NCBI RefSeq assembly: GCF_009827295.1
Contig: NZ_WTYD01000001.1
Coordinates: 1,970,001-2,034,000, forward strand
Direction: 5' to 3'
DNA from: Qipengyuania pelagi
GTDB taxonomy: Bacteria > Pseudomonadota > Alphaproteobacteria > Sphingomonadales > Sphingomonadaceae
Length of the DNA: 64,000 nt
The notes below the pieces were generated by a model. It had not been told where the DNA came from, did not search any database, and was given only the letters and a program-made list of their open reading frames with translations. Shown here piece after piece: positions 29,467 to 39,108 of this stretch. Position 1 is the stretch's first letter. Each line of letters begins with the position of its first letter. A program made the translations under genes and the position numbers.

Positions 29467-30240
29467 ATGACCTCAGACCCGCAAACCGACCGCATCTACA
29501 CCGCCGGCCTCCTCGTGATCGGGGACGAAATCCTTTCCGGGCGCACGCACGACAAGAACATCGCCCAGGTCGCCAGCTGGTTGCAGGTGCAGGGCATTCG
29601 CCTTTCCGAAGTGCGCGTGGTCGCCGATGTTATGGAACGGATCGTCGAAGCGGTGAACGCCTTGCGCGAAACCTACGATTACCTCTTCACCACTGGCGGG
29701 ATCGGCCCCACCCATGACGACATCACGGTGGACGCCGTGGCCGAGGCGCTGGGCGTCCCCGTCATCGTCCATCCCGAAGCGCGCGCGATCCTCGAACGCT
29801 ATTACGCCGACAAGCCCGGCGGACTGACCGAAGCGCGCCTGCGCATGGCACGCGTTCCCGAAGGATCGGATCTCATTCCCAATCGCATGTCGGGCGCGCC
29901 GGGGATCAAACGCGGCAATATCCACCTGATGGCGGGCGTCCCCCACATTACGGCGGGAATGCTCGACGCGCTGACCGGCACGCTGGAGGGTGGCGCGCCC
30001 CTGAAGGCGGAGACGATCGGCTGCTGGACCGCGGAGAGCGAGGTCGCCGACATCTTGCGCGAAATTGAAAAGGCGCATGAAAACTGCCAGATCGGCAGCT
30101 ATCCCTTCTTCCGCGAAGGCCGCGTGGGTGCGAATTTCGTTGTCCGCTCGACCGATGAGGCGGAACTGGCGGCCTGCGTCCACGCGCTTTGCGATGCGTT
30201 GAGCGCGGCGGGATACGATTTCACGCCGGGCGGCATCTGA
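29467..30240 (+). CDS. CinA-like molybdopterin-binding domain protein
   Basis: The 257-residue protein has the MoCF/MoeA-type domain of CinA: LVIGDEILSGRTHDKNIAQVASWL near the N-terminus and YLFTTGGIGPTHDDITVDAVAEALG in the middle, then a second short domain ending HALCDALSAAGYDF. The C-terminal nicotinamide mononucleotide deamidase domain of full CinA is absent, so this is the short, stand-alone form. ATG 29467 (MTSDPQTD) is chosen because upstream residues look non-coding. Function of the short form is uncertain. Confidence 0.8.
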   Translation: MTSDPQTDRIYTAGLLVIGDEILSGRTHDKNIAQVASWLQVQGIRLSEVRVVADVMERIVEAVNALRETYDYLFTTGGIGPTHDDITVDAVAEALGVPVIVHPEARAILERYYADKPGGLTEARLRMARVPEGSDLIPNRMSGAPGIKRGNIHLMAGVPHITAGMLDALTGTLEGGAPLKAETIGCWTAESEVADILREIEKAHENCQIGSYPFFREGRVGANFVVRSTDEAELAACVHALCDALSAAGYDFTPGGI

Positions 30241-30319
30241 CCGCGCCGCCGGTTCCAGCGCCCGTCAGAGAAGCGGGCGTAAAATAAATCGCAACCCTCT
30301 TTCTTTAGGCAGGGGTGGC

Positions 30320-31294
30320 ATGACTGACGTCTATATCACGGTGGACACGGAGTATTCCTCGTCGCTCGCGCATCGGCCTTGTCCGGTCGACCGGGCGGAG
30401 AACTTCGCGCGCTCCATCGCCGGTATCACGCCAGCCGGTCCGCTCGGCCTGCCGCACAAGCTCGCGCTGCTGAAGCGATACGGGCAGCGCGGGGTCTTCT
30501 TCGTTGATCCGATGCCCGCCCTTGTCTGGGGCACTGCCGCGATCGAGGATGTGGTCGCTCCCATTCTCGAGGCGGGGCAGGACGTCCAATTGCACTGCCA
30601 TACCGAATGGCTCGCCCATGCCGGGCCCGACAGCCCGTTTTCGAGCCTTGCAGGCCGCAACATCAAGGATTTCCCGTTCGAGGAGCAATGCCGCATCCTG
30701 GAATGGGCGCGCGACACGCTGATGGCGGCGGGCGCCCCGAATCCCTGCGCGTTCCGGGCCGGGAATTACGGCGCCAATCGCGACACGCTGCGCGCCCTCG
30801 ACGAACTCGATATCGCCTACGATACGAGCTTCACCCCCGCCATTCCCGATGGCCATTGCGACATCCCGCTATGCGAACAGACGACGCAGCCGGTTCTGAT
30901 GGAAGGCGTGATCGAAGTGCCCACCGGCTGCATCCGCGACGCGACCGGCAAGCTCCGCCATGCGCAGATCACGGCGCTGTCCCTACGCGAAATGACCACC
31001 GCGATCGTCCATGCGCGCGAGACGGACCTGCCGAACTTCACCTTCGTCTCGCACAGTTTCGAACTCGTCAATCGACGCCGCCTCTCGGTCAACCGTATCG
31101 TGCGCAACCGCTTCGAGGGATTGTGCCGCACTCTCAAGGCCCTGCGCGGCGTGCGGACGGCGACCTATCGCGACGATCCGCCAAGCCGCCTCTTCGATCG
31201 CAAGGCCATGCCGGAGCCGCCCGTTTCGGGTCCCTTCTCGACCGGTATGCGCTATGCCGAACAGGCGGTATCGAACGCGCTTTACGGCGCCTGA
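30320..31294 (+). CDS. Polysaccharide deacetylase family protein
   Basis: The 324-residue protein has the NodB-type opening VYITVDTEYS (Asp10 and Glu12 region), VQLHCHTEWLAH with the likely metal histidines, and FRAGNYGANRDTLRALDELDIAYDTS, the conserved motif 3. It has no signal peptide. It may remove acyl groups from a polysaccharide precursor or be a WalW-like member. It is followed 19 bp later by an acyltransferase-like gene, a likely two-gene operon. Ribosome site AGGGGTGGC precedes the ATG. Confidence 0.75.
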   Translation: MTDVYITVDTEYSSSLAHRPCPVDRAENFARSIAGITPAGPLGLPHKLALLKRYGQRGVFFVDPMPALVWGTAAIEDVVAPILEAGQDVQLHCHTEWLAHAGPDSPFSSLAGRNIKDFPFEEQCRILEWARDTLMAAGAPNPCAFRAGNYGANRDTLRALDELDIAYDTSFTPAIPDGHCDIPLCEQTTQPVLMEGVIEVPTGCIRDATGKLRHAQITALSLREMTTAIVHARETDLPNFTFVSHSFELVNRRRLSVNRIVRNRFEGLCRTLKALRGVRTATYRDDPPSRLFDRKAMPEPPVSGPFSTGMRYAEQAVSNALYGA

Positions 31295-31313
31295 GACCGA
31301 TTGGGGCGATTTG

Positions 31314-32240
31314 ATGGAGCGTTCCGATCCGGTCCCAATCGCCTTTACGATCGGTTCGCGGAGCCTGCTCCGCTTCGATCGGTATCTGACAGATATCGCC
31401 TATTCACTCGACCATCTGACGCAAGGCCAGCGTCCGCGACCTGCGGCCGAGATCACTAGCGCGCAAACCGAGGACGGGCTGCGCATCCTCTCCGCCCCTC
31501 CTTCCGACATAGCCTATTGGCGGGCGCAATTCCCCCGGCATCGCTTCGGCGCGGTGCAGTATTACCAGCGCCATTTCATCGCGATGGAGGGCGGGTTCGA
31601 CGCGTATCTCGCGCGATTTTCGGGCAAGACCCGCTCTACCCTGCGGCGCAAGCGGAGGCGGTTCGAAAAGGCCGATGGCGGCAGGCTGGACCTGCGGGCC
31701 TATCGCGGCGAGGCGGCCATGTCCCATTTTCTCGACCTCGCAGGCCCCCTGGTACGCCGGACCTATCAGGCGCGCCTGCTCGATGCCGCCCTGCCCGACG
31801 ATGCGCGATCCCGGCGCGCGATACTGGACGCAGCGACGCGCGACGAGGTCCGTGCCTTCCTGCTGTTCCTGAAGGGAGAGCCGGTCGCCTATCTCTATCT
31901 ACCGGTCGACGGGACGACGCTGATCTACGCCTATCTCGGCTACGATCCCGCTCATGCGGGTCTCTCGCCCGGCACGGTTCTGCAAATGGCAGCTCTCGAA
32001 AGCCTGTTCGCCGAGGAGCGCTTCACCCATTTCGATTTCACCGAGGGCGACGGGCCGCACAAGAAGCTGTTCGGAACCGACAGCCTGAGCTGCTGCACCT
32101 TCGTTCTTCTTGAGCCGCAATGGCGCAACGCATTCGTGCTGTCGGCGCAGACCCTGTTCGATCGCAGCATCGCTCAGGCGAAGGCGATGCTTGCGCGGCT
32201 GGGCGTCGACAAGAAAGTGCGGCGCGCCATCGGTCGCTGA
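31314..32240 (+). CDS. BioF2/FemAB-like GNAT acyltransferase
   Basis: The 308-residue protein has the CelD/BioF2-type acetyltransferase pattern: FSGKTRSTLRRKRRRFEK in the middle, then FLLFLKGEPVAYLYLPVDGTTLIYAYLGYDPAHAGLSPGTVLQMAALESLF and FDFTEGDGPHKKLFGT. Proteins of this kind occur in exopolysaccharide loci and transfer acyl or aminoacyl groups. The frame is open well upstream, but ATG 31314 avoids overlap with the deacetylase gene. The deacetylase-acyltransferase pair suggests remodelling of acyl groups on a surface glycan. Confidence 0.75.
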   Translation: MERSDPVPIAFTIGSRSLLRFDRYLTDIAYSLDHLTQGQRPRPAAEITSAQTEDGLRILSAPPSDIAYWRAQFPRHRFGAVQYYQRHFIAMEGGFDAYLARFSGKTRSTLRRKRRRFEKADGGRLDLRAYRGEAAMSHFLDLAGPLVRRTYQARLLDAALPDDARSRRAILDAATRDEVRAFLLFLKGEPVAYLYLPVDGTTLIYAYLGYDPAHAGLSPGTVLQMAALESLFAEERFTHFDFTEGDGPHKKLFGTDSLSCCTFVLLEPQWRNAFVLSAQTLFDRSIAQAKAMLARLGVDKKVRRAIGR

Positions 32241-32280
32241 TCGCGCCCCCGCATCGCGGTAATGGCTATGCGGCTCACAG

Positions 32281-32317
32281 GAAAGGGGCCCCCGCCGGAT
32301 CGGCAGGAGCCCCTTTC
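32281..32317. terminator. Bidirectional terminator between the acyltransferase and rplA
   Basis: A perfect stem GAAAGGGGC (32281-32289) pairs with GCCCCTTTC (32309-32317), with additional GC pairing in the loop. It lies between two convergent transcription units, 33 bp beyond the rplA stop, and can serve both. Confidence 0.75.
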
Positions 32318-32349
32318 TAAATTCGACCCGCCCGAAAGCGGATGGGGGA

Positions 32350-33042
32350 TCAGGCGCCGGCGACTTCGCTGAGGTCGACCTTGAGGCCCGGACCCATCGA
32401 GCTGGTCAGCGTGACCTTGCGGACATACTTACCCTTGGCGCCCGAGGGCTTCGCCTTGACGATCGCGTCGGTGAGCGCCTTGAAGTTGGTCTTCAGGTCC
32501 TCGTCCTTGAACGACAGCTTGCCGATGCCCGAATGGATGATGCCCTGCTTTTCGACGCGGAATTCGACCTGGCCGCCCTTGGCGTCCTTCACGGCCTGTT
32601 CCACGTTCGGCGTCACGGTGCCGAGCTTGGGGTTCGGCATCAGGCCCTTGGGGCCCAGAACCTTACCCAGACGGCCCACGACACCCATCATGTCGGGCGT
32701 TGCGATCACGCGGTCATAGTCGAGATTGCCGTTCTGCATGTCTTCCATGAGATCTTCGGCACCGACCTTGTCGGCTCCGGCGGCAGTCGCCTTGTCGACA
32801 TTGTCGCCACGCGCGAACACGGCGACGCGGACGTCCTTGCCGGTGCCCGAGGGCAGCGACACCATGCCGCGGACCATCTGGTCGGCGTGGCGCGGATCGA
32901 CGCCGAGATTCATCGCAACTTCGACCGTCTCGTCGAACTTCGACTTGTGCTCGCGCAAAGTGGCGAGCGCTTCATCGACGGTGTAGAGCTTCTCGCTGTC
33001 GAGCTTGGCGAGCGTCTGCTGGCGCTTGGTCTGCTTGGCCAT
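32350..33042 (-). CDS. rplA: 50S ribosomal protein L1
   Basis: The 230-residue protein has the full L1 fold, with [43 protein letters not shown] near the N-terminus and the L1 signature [36 protein letters not shown] in the centre. It binds the L1 stalk of 23S rRNA, and in many bacteria represses its own operon by binding the leader mRNA. It follows rplK by 2 bp and ends the operon before a hairpin terminator. Confidence 0.98.
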   Translation of the reverse strand: MAKQTKRQQTLAKLDSEKLYTVDEALATLREHKSKFDETVEVAMNLGVDPRHADQMVRGMVSLPSGTGKDVRVAVFARGDNVDKATAAGADKVGAEDLMEDMQNGNLDYDRVIATPDMMGVVGRLGKVLGPKGLMPNPKLGTVTPNVEQAVKDAKGGQVEFRVEKQGIIHSGIGKLSFKDEDLKTNFKALTDAIVKAKPSGAKGKYVRKVTLTSSMGPGLKVDLSEVAGA

Positions 33043-33044
33043 GA

Positions 33045-33476
33045 TCAGCCCTCCACCACTTCGAGGCCCATGGAACGGGCGCTGCCGGCGATGATCTTCA
33101 TCGCCTGATCGATGTCGTTGGCGTTGAGGTCCGCCATCTTGGTTTCGGCGATTTCGCGCACAGCGCTCGCCTTGATGGTTCCGGCCGAAACCTTGCCCGG
33201 CTCCTTCGAACCCGACTTGAGGTTGGCGGCCTTCTTCAGCAGGAAGCTCGCCGGCGGCGTCTTCGTGATGAAGGTGAAGCTGCGATCCGCATAGACCGTG
33301 ATCTTGGTCGGGATCGGCATGTTCTTCTCAAGGTCCTGCGTGGCGGCGTTGAACGCCTTGCAGAATTCCATGATGTTCACGCCGCGCTGACCCAGCGCAG
33401 GGCCGATCGGCGGGGAGGGGTTGGCAGCGCCCGCAGGCACCTGAAGGTTGATGTAACCTTCGATCTTCTTGGCCAC
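33045..33476 (-). CDS. rplK: 50S ribosomal protein L11
   Basis: The 143-residue protein shows the L11 hallmark N-terminus: [35 protein letters not shown]. The C-terminal RNA-binding domain ends [35 protein letters not shown]. It forms the GTPase-associated centre of the ribosome. The start is a GTG with a very strong GAAAGGAGG ribosome site. Confidence 0.98.
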   Translation of the reverse strand: MAKKIEGYINLQVPAGAANPSPPIGPALGQRGVNIMEFCKAFNAATQDLEKNMPIPTKITVYADRSFTFITKTPPASFLLKKAANLKSGSKEPGKVSAGTIKASAVREIAETKMADLNANDIDQAMKIIAGSARSMGLEVVEG

Positions 33477-33499
33477 GATGGGCCTCCTTTCTCACTGTC

Positions 33500-33523
33500 G
33501 CCGCCCGCATAGGCGAAGGCGGC
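33500..33523 (-). promoter_or_regulatory. Leader hairpin of rplK-rplA, possible L1 autoregulation site
   Basis: GCCGCC (33500-33505) pairs with GGCGGC (33518-33523) in the 5' leader, ending 24 bases before the rplK start and just ahead of its ribosome site. L1 represses the L11 operon through its leader in several bacteria. This hairpin is a candidate, but the pairing is short and no L1 consensus was scored. Confidence 0.3.
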
Positions 33524-33666
33524 TCATGGTAAGCGGTCGAACGAACGGCCCGATCTCAGGCCGTTCTCCCGCGATGGTATCCGACACCCGCAGGCCCGGA
33601 AGGGCGCGCGTTTAGCGGAAACTCCGCAAAACGCAAGATTTTCAGATCAGATGTAAAGGCAGCGGC

Positions 33667-34203
33667 TTACTTGGTCAGCTCGACCTGTTCGAATTCGAGT
33701 TCGACCGGGGTGGCGCGCCCGAAGATCGAGACCGAGACCTTGACCTTCTGCTTGTCGAAATCGAGTTCCTCGACCAGCCCGTTGAAGGTCGCGAAGGGGC
33801 CGTCCAGCACCTTGACCGAATCGCCGATCTCGTAATCGACCTCGACCTGCTTCTTCGGCGCGGCCTTGGCTTCCTCGACCCCGCCGAAATAGCGCGCGGC
33901 CTCTTTCTCGCTGATCGCCTGCGGCTTGTTGTTGGTGCCGAGGAATCCGGTCACCTTGGGCGTGTTCTTGACGAGGTGATAGACGTCGTCGGTCATGTTG
34001 AGCTTGGCGAGGACGTAGCCGGGCATGAACTTGCGTTCGACCTGGACCTTCTTGCCGCGCTTCACCTCGGTCACGGTCTCGGTCGGCACCTCGACCTCCT
34101 CGACCCCTTCGGACAGGCCCAGCCGCTCGGCCTCGGCGATGATGGAATCGCGCACCTTGTTCTCGAAACCGGAATAGGCGTGGATGATGTACCAGCGTGC
34201 CAT
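33667..34203 (-). CDS. nusG: Transcription termination/antitermination protein NusG
   Basis: The 178-residue protein has the NGN domain ([29 protein letters not shown] ... [30 protein letters not shown]) and the C-terminal KOW motif ([49 protein letters not shown]). It binds RNA polymerase and couples it with Rho or ribosomes. It lies 65 bp after secE in the conserved order secE-nusG-rplK-rplA. Confidence 0.98.
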   Translation of the reverse strand: MARWYIIHAYSGFENKVRDSIIAEAERLGLSEGVEEVEVPTETVTEVKRGKKVQVERKFMPGYVLAKLNMTDDVYHLVKNTPKVTGFLGTNNKPQAISEKEAARYFGGVEEAKAAPKKQVEVDYEIGDSVKVLDGPFATFNGLVEELDFDKQKVKVSVSIFGRATPVELEFEQVELTK

Positions 34204-34268
34204 GATCGTCGAATTACCCTGTCAAAATATCTGTGTCGGTGGCCAAAGACGCGGCCTCGGTTGCGGCC

Positions 34269-34499
34269 TCAGGCGAGCGTGAGCAGCCAGCGCACGACCG
34301 CGCCGAAGGCCGAATCCACGCCCAGGAAGAACAGCGAGAGGATCACCATCATGATGAAGACGAAGATCGCGGTGCGGACCGTCTCCTCGCGCGTCGGCCA
34401 GACGACCTTGCGCGTTTCGGCGCGGACCTGATTGACGAATTCCGCAGGCGACGTCTTGGTCGCGGGTTTGGACGCAGCCTTGGGAGCGTTATCGGCCAT
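34269..34499 (-). CDS. secE: Preprotein translocase subunit SecE
   Basis: The 76-residue protein has the conserved amphipathic segment EFVNQVRAETRKVVWPTREETVRTAIFVF and one C-terminal membrane helix (MMVILSLFFLGVDSAFGAVVRWLL). It stabilises SecY in the translocon. ATG 34499 (MADNAPKAASK) fits the normal family length better than the longer in-frame extension to 34553. Confidence 0.95.
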   Translation of the reverse strand: MADNAPKAASKPATKTSPAEFVNQVRAETRKVVWPTREETVRTAIFVFIMMVILSLFFLGVDSAFGAVVRWLLTLA

Positions 34500-34812
34500 C
34501 GGGAACTCACTCGCTTTCGAATCGAATTGTCGTGGCTTCCGGGATGGGGTCATCGCCGCCCCGATTCAAGATCGGGAGGGGCTGGATGATACCGCCGATG
34601 TCGGAAGACGCCCCGCTGATAGGCGCAGACGCGAGGAAAGGCAAGGGCACGCAGACCCATGCGAGAGGCGGGACCAGCGCTCATGCCGACCGTTCGATTG
34701 CGGCCGGCCCGAGAGCGGTGGCGACCAGACGATGGGGGACAGCTTGCCCGCTTGGGGCTGGCCTTGGCGGCGCCCGCGCGATAGGCAGTCCGCCTAGGGA
34801 CGGAAAATCCGC
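34500..34812. other. Divergent promoter region between secE and the alanine symporter
   Basis: This 313-bp gap should contain the promoters of the secE operon and the symporter gene. I looked for the tRNA-Trp gene that often precedes secE and found no cloverleaf or TpsiC-arm sequence on either strand. No clear repeat or operator is visible. Confidence 0.5.
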
Positions 34813-36351
34813 ATGAATGAGGGGGCATCGGCCTTGACTACAACCGACATCGCACCGGTCACGTTTCTCGACCGGGTAACCAATATTTCGGACTTCATCT
34901 GGGCCGGCTTATGGAACGGAGAAGAGGTTCTGCCCTTCCCGCCCATGGTGATCGTCCTGTTCGGCATCGGTATGTGGATCATGGTCGGTCTGCGGTTCTA
35001 CCCGCTGCTCAAACTGGGCAGCGCCTTTGCCGGCCTGTTCAAGGGCCGCAAGGGCGAAGGATCGGGCGAAATCAGCCCCTTTGCCGCCCTGTCGACCGCC
35101 CTTTCGGGCCAGGTCGGAACCGGCAATCTGGCAGGCGTCGCCACCGCGCTGGCGCTGGGTGGGCCAGGCGCGATCTTCTGGATGTGGATCACCGCGCTGA
35201 TCGGGATGGCGCTCGCCTTCGCGGAAGGCTCGCTCGCCATCCGCTATCGCGAAAAGACCTCGGACGGAGTCTATCGCGGCGGTCCGATGAGCTACATCAT
35301 GATGGGCCTCGGCCCGAAATGGACGTGGCTGGCAGTGGTGTTCTGCCTCGGCACACTATTCTCCGCGCTCGTCACCGGCAACTCGATCCAGGCCAATGCG
35401 ATGGCCGACGGGATGAATGAACTGTTCGGTATCGAGGAATGGCTCGGCGGCCTCATCACCGCGCTGCTCGTCCTGATCGTGATCCTCGGCGGCATCAAGT
35501 CCATCGGCAATGTCGCGGAAAAGGTCGTTCCGTTCATGGCGGCGACCTATATCGTGATGGCGCTGATCGCGCTGATCCTCGACGTGCAGGACCTGCCCGA
35601 AACCTTTGCCCTGATCTTCAACGGCGCCTTCAACCCGCAGGCAGCAAGCGGCGGCTTCGTCGGCGCGGCGCTGATCATCGCGATCCGGGCGGGTGTGGCG
35701 CGCGGCCTCTTCTCGAACGAGGCGGGCCAGGGTTCCACCCCGATTGCCCACGCCGTGGCGCAGACCGACGATCCCGAAGTGCAGGGCCGCATGGCGATGC
35801 TGGGCACCTTCATCGACACGATCGTGATCTGCACGATGACCGCGCTGGTGATCCTGACCGTCGAGGGCGACTTCACCGGAGCCGGCCAGCCTGTCATTCA
35901 CGCCTGGCAATCCGACCTCACCGGTTTCGCGATGACCAGCGGCGCCTTCGCGGCGGCCTTTCCGCTCGACATCGCGTCGATCCCCATCGGCACGCTGATC
36001 GCCAGCGTTGCGCTGATCCTGTTCGTGTTCACCACCCTGCTCACCTGGAGCTATTACGGGGAACGCGCGATTACCTTCCTGTATGACCGGGTGCCGGGAT
36101 CCAATCGTCGCGGAGAAAAGGCGCTGCACATCATCTGGCGGGTGCTGTGGTGCGTGGTGATCTTCATCGGGGCGAGCCGCCCTTCGGAAGAGGTCTGGCG
36201 CCTCGGCGACATCTCGAACGCCGCGATGGCGCTGCCCAACCTGCTCGCGCTGGCGCTGCTGTCCGGCGTGGTGTTCAAACTCGCGCGCGGCGATCGCACG
36301 GCGGGCAAGGACCATCATGCCGATACGCCGGAAGAGCCGGAGGAATACTGA
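34813..36351 (+). CDS. Sodium:alanine/glycine symporter (AGCS family)
   Basis: A 512-residue inner-membrane transporter. The family signature is clear: FAALSTALSGQVGTGNLAGVATALALGGPGAIFWMWITALIGMALAFAEGSLAIRYRE, and later ARGLFSNEAGQGSTPIAHA. It carries alanine or glycine with sodium. It is a single-gene unit followed by a strong terminator. Confidence 0.92.
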   Translation: MNEGASALTTTDIAPVTFLDRVTNISDFIWAGLWNGEEVLPFPPMVIVLFGIGMWIMVGLRFYPLLKLGSAFAGLFKGRKGEGSGEISPFAALSTALSGQVGTGNLAGVATALALGGPGAIFWMWITALIGMALAFAEGSLAIRYREKTSDGVYRGGPMSYIMMGLGPKWTWLAVVFCLGTLFSALVTGNSIQANAMADGMNELFGIEEWLGGLITALLVLIVILGGIKSIGNVAEKVVPFMAATYIVMALIALILDVQDLPETFALIFNGAFNPQAASGGFVGAALIIAIRAGVARGLFSNEAGQGSTPIAHAVAQTDDPEVQGRMAMLGTFIDTIVICTMTALVILTVEGDFTGAGQPVIHAWQSDLTGFAMTSGAFAAAFPLDIASIPIGTLIASVALILFVFTTLLTWSYYGERAITFLYDRVPGSNRRGEKALHIIWRVLWCVVIFIGASRPSEEVWRLGDISNAAMALPNLLALALLSGVVFKLARGDRTAGKDHHADTPEEPEEY

Positions 36352-36371
36352 TCGCCGGCCTGCCTGAATAA

Positions 36372-36436
36372 TCGGGCGAGAAGCCCGACCCGAAACGAAA
36401 AAGGGGCCGGAAGCAGCGCGCGTCCGGCCCCTTTTT
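36372..36436. terminator. Bidirectional terminator after the alanine symporter gene
   Basis: Two hairpins stand in a row. A small one, TCGGGC/GCCCGA, is at 36372-36388. The main terminator, AAAAAGGGGCCGGA (36398-36411) paired with TCCGGCCCCTTTTT (36423-36436), has A and T runs on its two sides, so it can work in both directions. It separates the symporter gene from the minus-strand exopolysaccharide block. Confidence 0.85.
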
Positions 36437-36451
36437 CCTGTTTAAATCGCC

Positions 36452-36601
36452 TCAGCCGCGTCCGAACAGGCGAGCCCAGAAACCGGGCTCCTCCATCGGC
36501 AGGATCCGTCCATACACCTGGCGGCGCAATCCGGCATCATGCGCCGTCTTCGGAACGGTCCAGCCATCGGGGCGGCTGCTGCGGAAGGACAAACTCGACA
36601 T
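36452..36601 (-). CDS. Small hypothetical protein (49 aa) at the end of the exopolysaccharide operon
   Basis: The 49-residue product begins MSSLSFRSSRPDGWTVPKTA and ends PMEEPGFWARLFGRG, an amphipathic aromatic tail. ATG 36601 has a good AAGGGG ribosome site eight bases upstream. The gene lies 41 bp after the GT87-like gene and just before the terminator, so it is probably the last gene of that operon. No family recognised. Confidence 0.55.
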   Translation of the reverse strand: MSSLSFRSSRPDGWTVPKTAHDAGLRRQVYGRILPMEEPGFWARLFGRG

Positions 36602-36642
36602 GGTGGATTTCCCCTTGAAGTTCTGCCCTCCGTCCGAAGAGT

Positions 36643-37818
36643 TCAACCTTCAGAGCCGCGATCCGGTTCCCGCCCGCCCCGGCTCCAGACCAGCCAGACC
36701 AAGACGATCGAGGCCAACGGCATGAAATTGAGGCCCAGCGGCAGCGCCATGGCGCGCAGGCCGTAGGGCGCGAGGTACAGGGCGACGAGCGCAAGCTTCT
36801 CGAACGGGCGAAACCCCTGCTGCAATCCCCGTTCGACCAGAAACAGCGTGGGAAACAGCAGGAAGGGCAGGTCGTAGGAAAAGAGATAGGGCGTCGCGAT
36901 CGCGCTCGCCGCCAGCATCAGCGCGGCGCTCGCCCGAAGATCGCCTGCGAAGCGCCGCCACGATGTCACGGCTAGCCAGATCGTCACCAGCGTCAGAAGA
37001 ACGGCCAGGGCGATCGCGATAGGATGCGCAAGATAGAGCCGCGCCTGCGCGTAGAGGCTGACCATGCGCAGGTAGAATTCCGCCGCATCGCGCCGCATCA
37101 GGCTGGCGCTTGCATCCCAGCTCTCGCCATAGCCCAGCCAGGTCGCCGTGCCGAACGCGGCCCAGCTGAGCAGCGCGAGTACGAGCACGGTGAGCGCCGC
37201 CGCGACAAAGGCGCGCCAGCGCCGCCCTGCCGCGAGCCAGAACGGCCACAGGATAGCGAGATGCGGCTTGACCATCAGCGCCCCCACCATCGCGCCCGCC
37301 CGCGCCGGATATCTGTCCAGCACGGTCACCGCAGCGATCAGCAGCGCGCCGGTGAAGAGGCCGGTCTGCGCATGGGTCGCTGCGATCAGGGCGCCGGGAT
37401 AGGCCAGGACGACGGGCCAGAGGCGCGGGAAGGCCCGGATGCCCGCCCAGGCGAACAGGGTATACCCAATTGCGACCCACGCGATCCAGGCGAGCGGATA
37501 GGGTAGCAGGCCGAACGGGAGAGCGAGGAACAGGAAGGGTGGCGGATTGACGAAGGCGAACCAGCCCCGGCTCCCCGCCCCCGTCTGCACCTGTTCCTGC
37601 ACGGCCAGATCATATGCGAGAGCGGGATCGCCCCCCGCCGCCACCTGCCCTGCCCCCCAGAAAGCGAGGAAATCGCTGCCGATCCCACCGGTCGCTTCGA
37701 AAAAACCGATTGCCAGCACGCCCAGCGAGGCGAGGCCCAGCATCGCGGCATAGGCCCTGACCCGGCGCGCCGTCAGCCAGTCTGCGTCGCGCAGAAACGA
37801 GAGGAAAGCGTGCCCCAT
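36643..37818 (-). CDS. GT87 / DUF2029-like polyprenyl-sugar glycosyltransferase
   Basis: A 391-residue multi-pass membrane protein with about ten hydrophobic helices. An acidic/aromatic loop follows the first helix (IGSDFLAFWGAGQVAAGGDPALAYD), which is where GT-C enzymes of the GT87 (alpha-mannosyltransferase-like) family carry their catalytic acidic residue. MVKPHLAILWPFWLAAGRRW is also typical. It should transfer a sugar from a polyprenyl-phosphate donor on the periplasmic side. It is not a recognisable Wzy polymerase, although the topologies are similar and that alternative is not excluded. Confidence 0.65.
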   Translation of the reverse strand: MGHAFLSFLRDADWLTARRVRAYAAMLGLASLGVLAIGFFEATGGIGSDFLAFWGAGQVAAGGDPALAYDLAVQEQVQTGAGSRGWFAFVNPPPFLFLALPFGLLPYPLAWIAWVAIGYTLFAWAGIRAFPRLWPVVLAYPGALIAATHAQTGLFTGALLIAAVTVLDRYPARAGAMVGALMVKPHLAILWPFWLAAGRRWRAFVAAALTVLVLALLSWAAFGTATWLGYGESWDASASLMRRDAAEFYLRMVSLYAQARLYLAHPIAIALAVLLTLVTIWLAVTSWRRFAGDLRASAALMLAASAIATPYLFSYDLPFLLFPTLFLVERGLQQGFRPFEKLALVALYLAPYGLRAMALPLGLNFMPLASIVLVWLVWSRGGREPDRGSEG

Positions 37819-38306
37819 GGACGCCCTCTAGCCGAAAAGATGCGGCATCCCCAATGGCCAGGATCGCCGGACTCGCACAAGACTGCACGGGTGGCGACGC
37901 CCGCGATGCGTATCCATGGGGCAATTCCTCCGCTGTCGCAGGCTGTTGCGCGGATCGCTCGCCCCGATCGGCGCCTTTACGAGGAGGACGGTTACGGCGT
38001 CGCTATCCCAGCCCTGCTGTTCCTATCGGGCTTCGCGCTCCGACGGTCGCAGCTTGGAGCGAAGGCAGGCGGGTGTTTTCCCTGCGAAAGCCTGGAATGG
38101 CGGTGAGCGTTGCAGCCCTTCGAGCGCTCCTCGAAACCGATTCGCTATCCGGCCCGATCATTGGGGGGATATCGGCAGCCTATCGATTATCGGCACGACC
38201 GGTCTCGGCGCGCCGGTGTCGGCCCTCTCGGGTCGGCGATTTCAGGGCGGCGATGGCTTTCCCAACTGGAAGAGGCCCTTATCACCGCCAAACCGATCCA
38301 GTCCGA
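37819..38306. other. 488-bp gap inside the exopolysaccharide block, no gene seen
   Basis: The stretch between the GT87-like gene and the sugar transferase gene has open frames on the plus strand, but their translations are low-complexity arginine/serine-rich reading of GC-rich DNA and run into the antisense of the sugar transferase. No RNA gene, repeat or terminator was recognised. It may hold the promoter of the GT87-like gene. Confidence 0.4.
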
Positions 38307-38987
38307 TCAGTAACTGCCGCGACTTGCCAGCACCGAAGGGACGGTCAGGACGAGGATGCGCAGATTGTCATACACACCCGACGTGCGGACATAGAGCACG
38401 TCATAGGCAACGCGGCGGCGATAGCTGACATCGTTGCGGCCACTGATCTGCCACAGGCCGGTCAGGCCTGGGCGCACGGCGCAGTAATGCTGGAGATAAC
38501 GGCCGTAGCGCGCCGCTTCCTTTTCCACGATCGGGCGCGGCCCGACCAGGCTCATATCGCCCTTGAGGACGCTCCAGAGTTGGGGAAGCTCGTCGAGGCT
38601 GCTCTTGCGCAGGAACCTTCCGACCCCGGTCACGCGCGGGTCGTCGCGCAGCTTGTGATCCTTGTCCCATTCGGCACGCGCCGCCGGATCGCTCGCGAGA
38701 AGCGCGTCGAGTCGCGCTTCGGCATCGGTCGCCATGGTGCGGAACTTGTAGCAATCGAACAGGCGACCGTCGAAGCCGATACGCTTCTGGCGGAAGAAGA
38801 CCGGCCCAGGATCGCCGATGTAGACCGCGAGTGCCACCACCAGCATGACGGGGGCGAACAGCACCAGCAGGACAAGCGCGCCCGCCATGTCGACGACGCG
38901 CTTCTGGCGGGGATGCGCAATGACGAATTTTTGCGGTGCACCAAGCTGCGGAGCCCGATATTCGCGCTTGATTGCGGTCATTTCCAT
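38307..38987 (-). CDS. Initiating sugar transferase (WcaJ/ExoY type)
   Basis: The 226-residue protein is a short-form polyisoprenyl-phosphate hexose-1-phosphate transferase: one membrane helix ([25 protein letters not shown]), then [49 protein letters not shown] and [14 protein letters not shown]. It attaches the first sugar phosphate to undecaprenyl phosphate and so begins repeat-unit synthesis. It lacks the extra N-terminal helices of full-length WcaJ. Confidence 0.9.
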   Translation of the reverse strand: MEMTAIKREYRAPQLGAPQKFVIAHPRQKRVVDMAGALVLLVLFAPVMLVVALAVYIGDPGPVFFRQKRIGFDGRLFDCYKFRTMATDAEARLDALLASDPAARAEWDKDHKLRDDPRVTGVGRFLRKSSLDELPQLWSVLKGDMSLVGPRPIVEKEAARYGRYLQHYCAVRPGLTGLWQISGRNDVSYRRRVAYDVLYVRTSGVYDNLRILVLTVPSVLASRGSY

Positions 38988-39108
38988 ACCAGCCCCCTAT
39001 TTCTATGGTGCGGTGCAGCATACGCATAGGGCGGCGTTAGGGCTTTGTAAACTGTCTTTGTCGGCGCACCCTACGGTGCGTCATATCGGGACAACCTCCC
39101 GCGGCTGC

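Noticed and set aside
30259..30279. CGCCCG/CGGGCG hairpin after the CinA-like gene
   Set aside because: The stem is only six base pairs and no T-run follows, so it is not listed as a terminator.
34500..34812. Possible tRNA-Trp ahead of secE
   Set aside because: The position is classical for this tRNA, but no acceptor, anticodon or TpsiC arm could be found on either strand.
37854..39029. A 391-codon plus-strand frame in the exopolysaccharide block
   Set aside because: Half of it is antisense to the sugar transferase, and the remainder has no ribosome site or domain.
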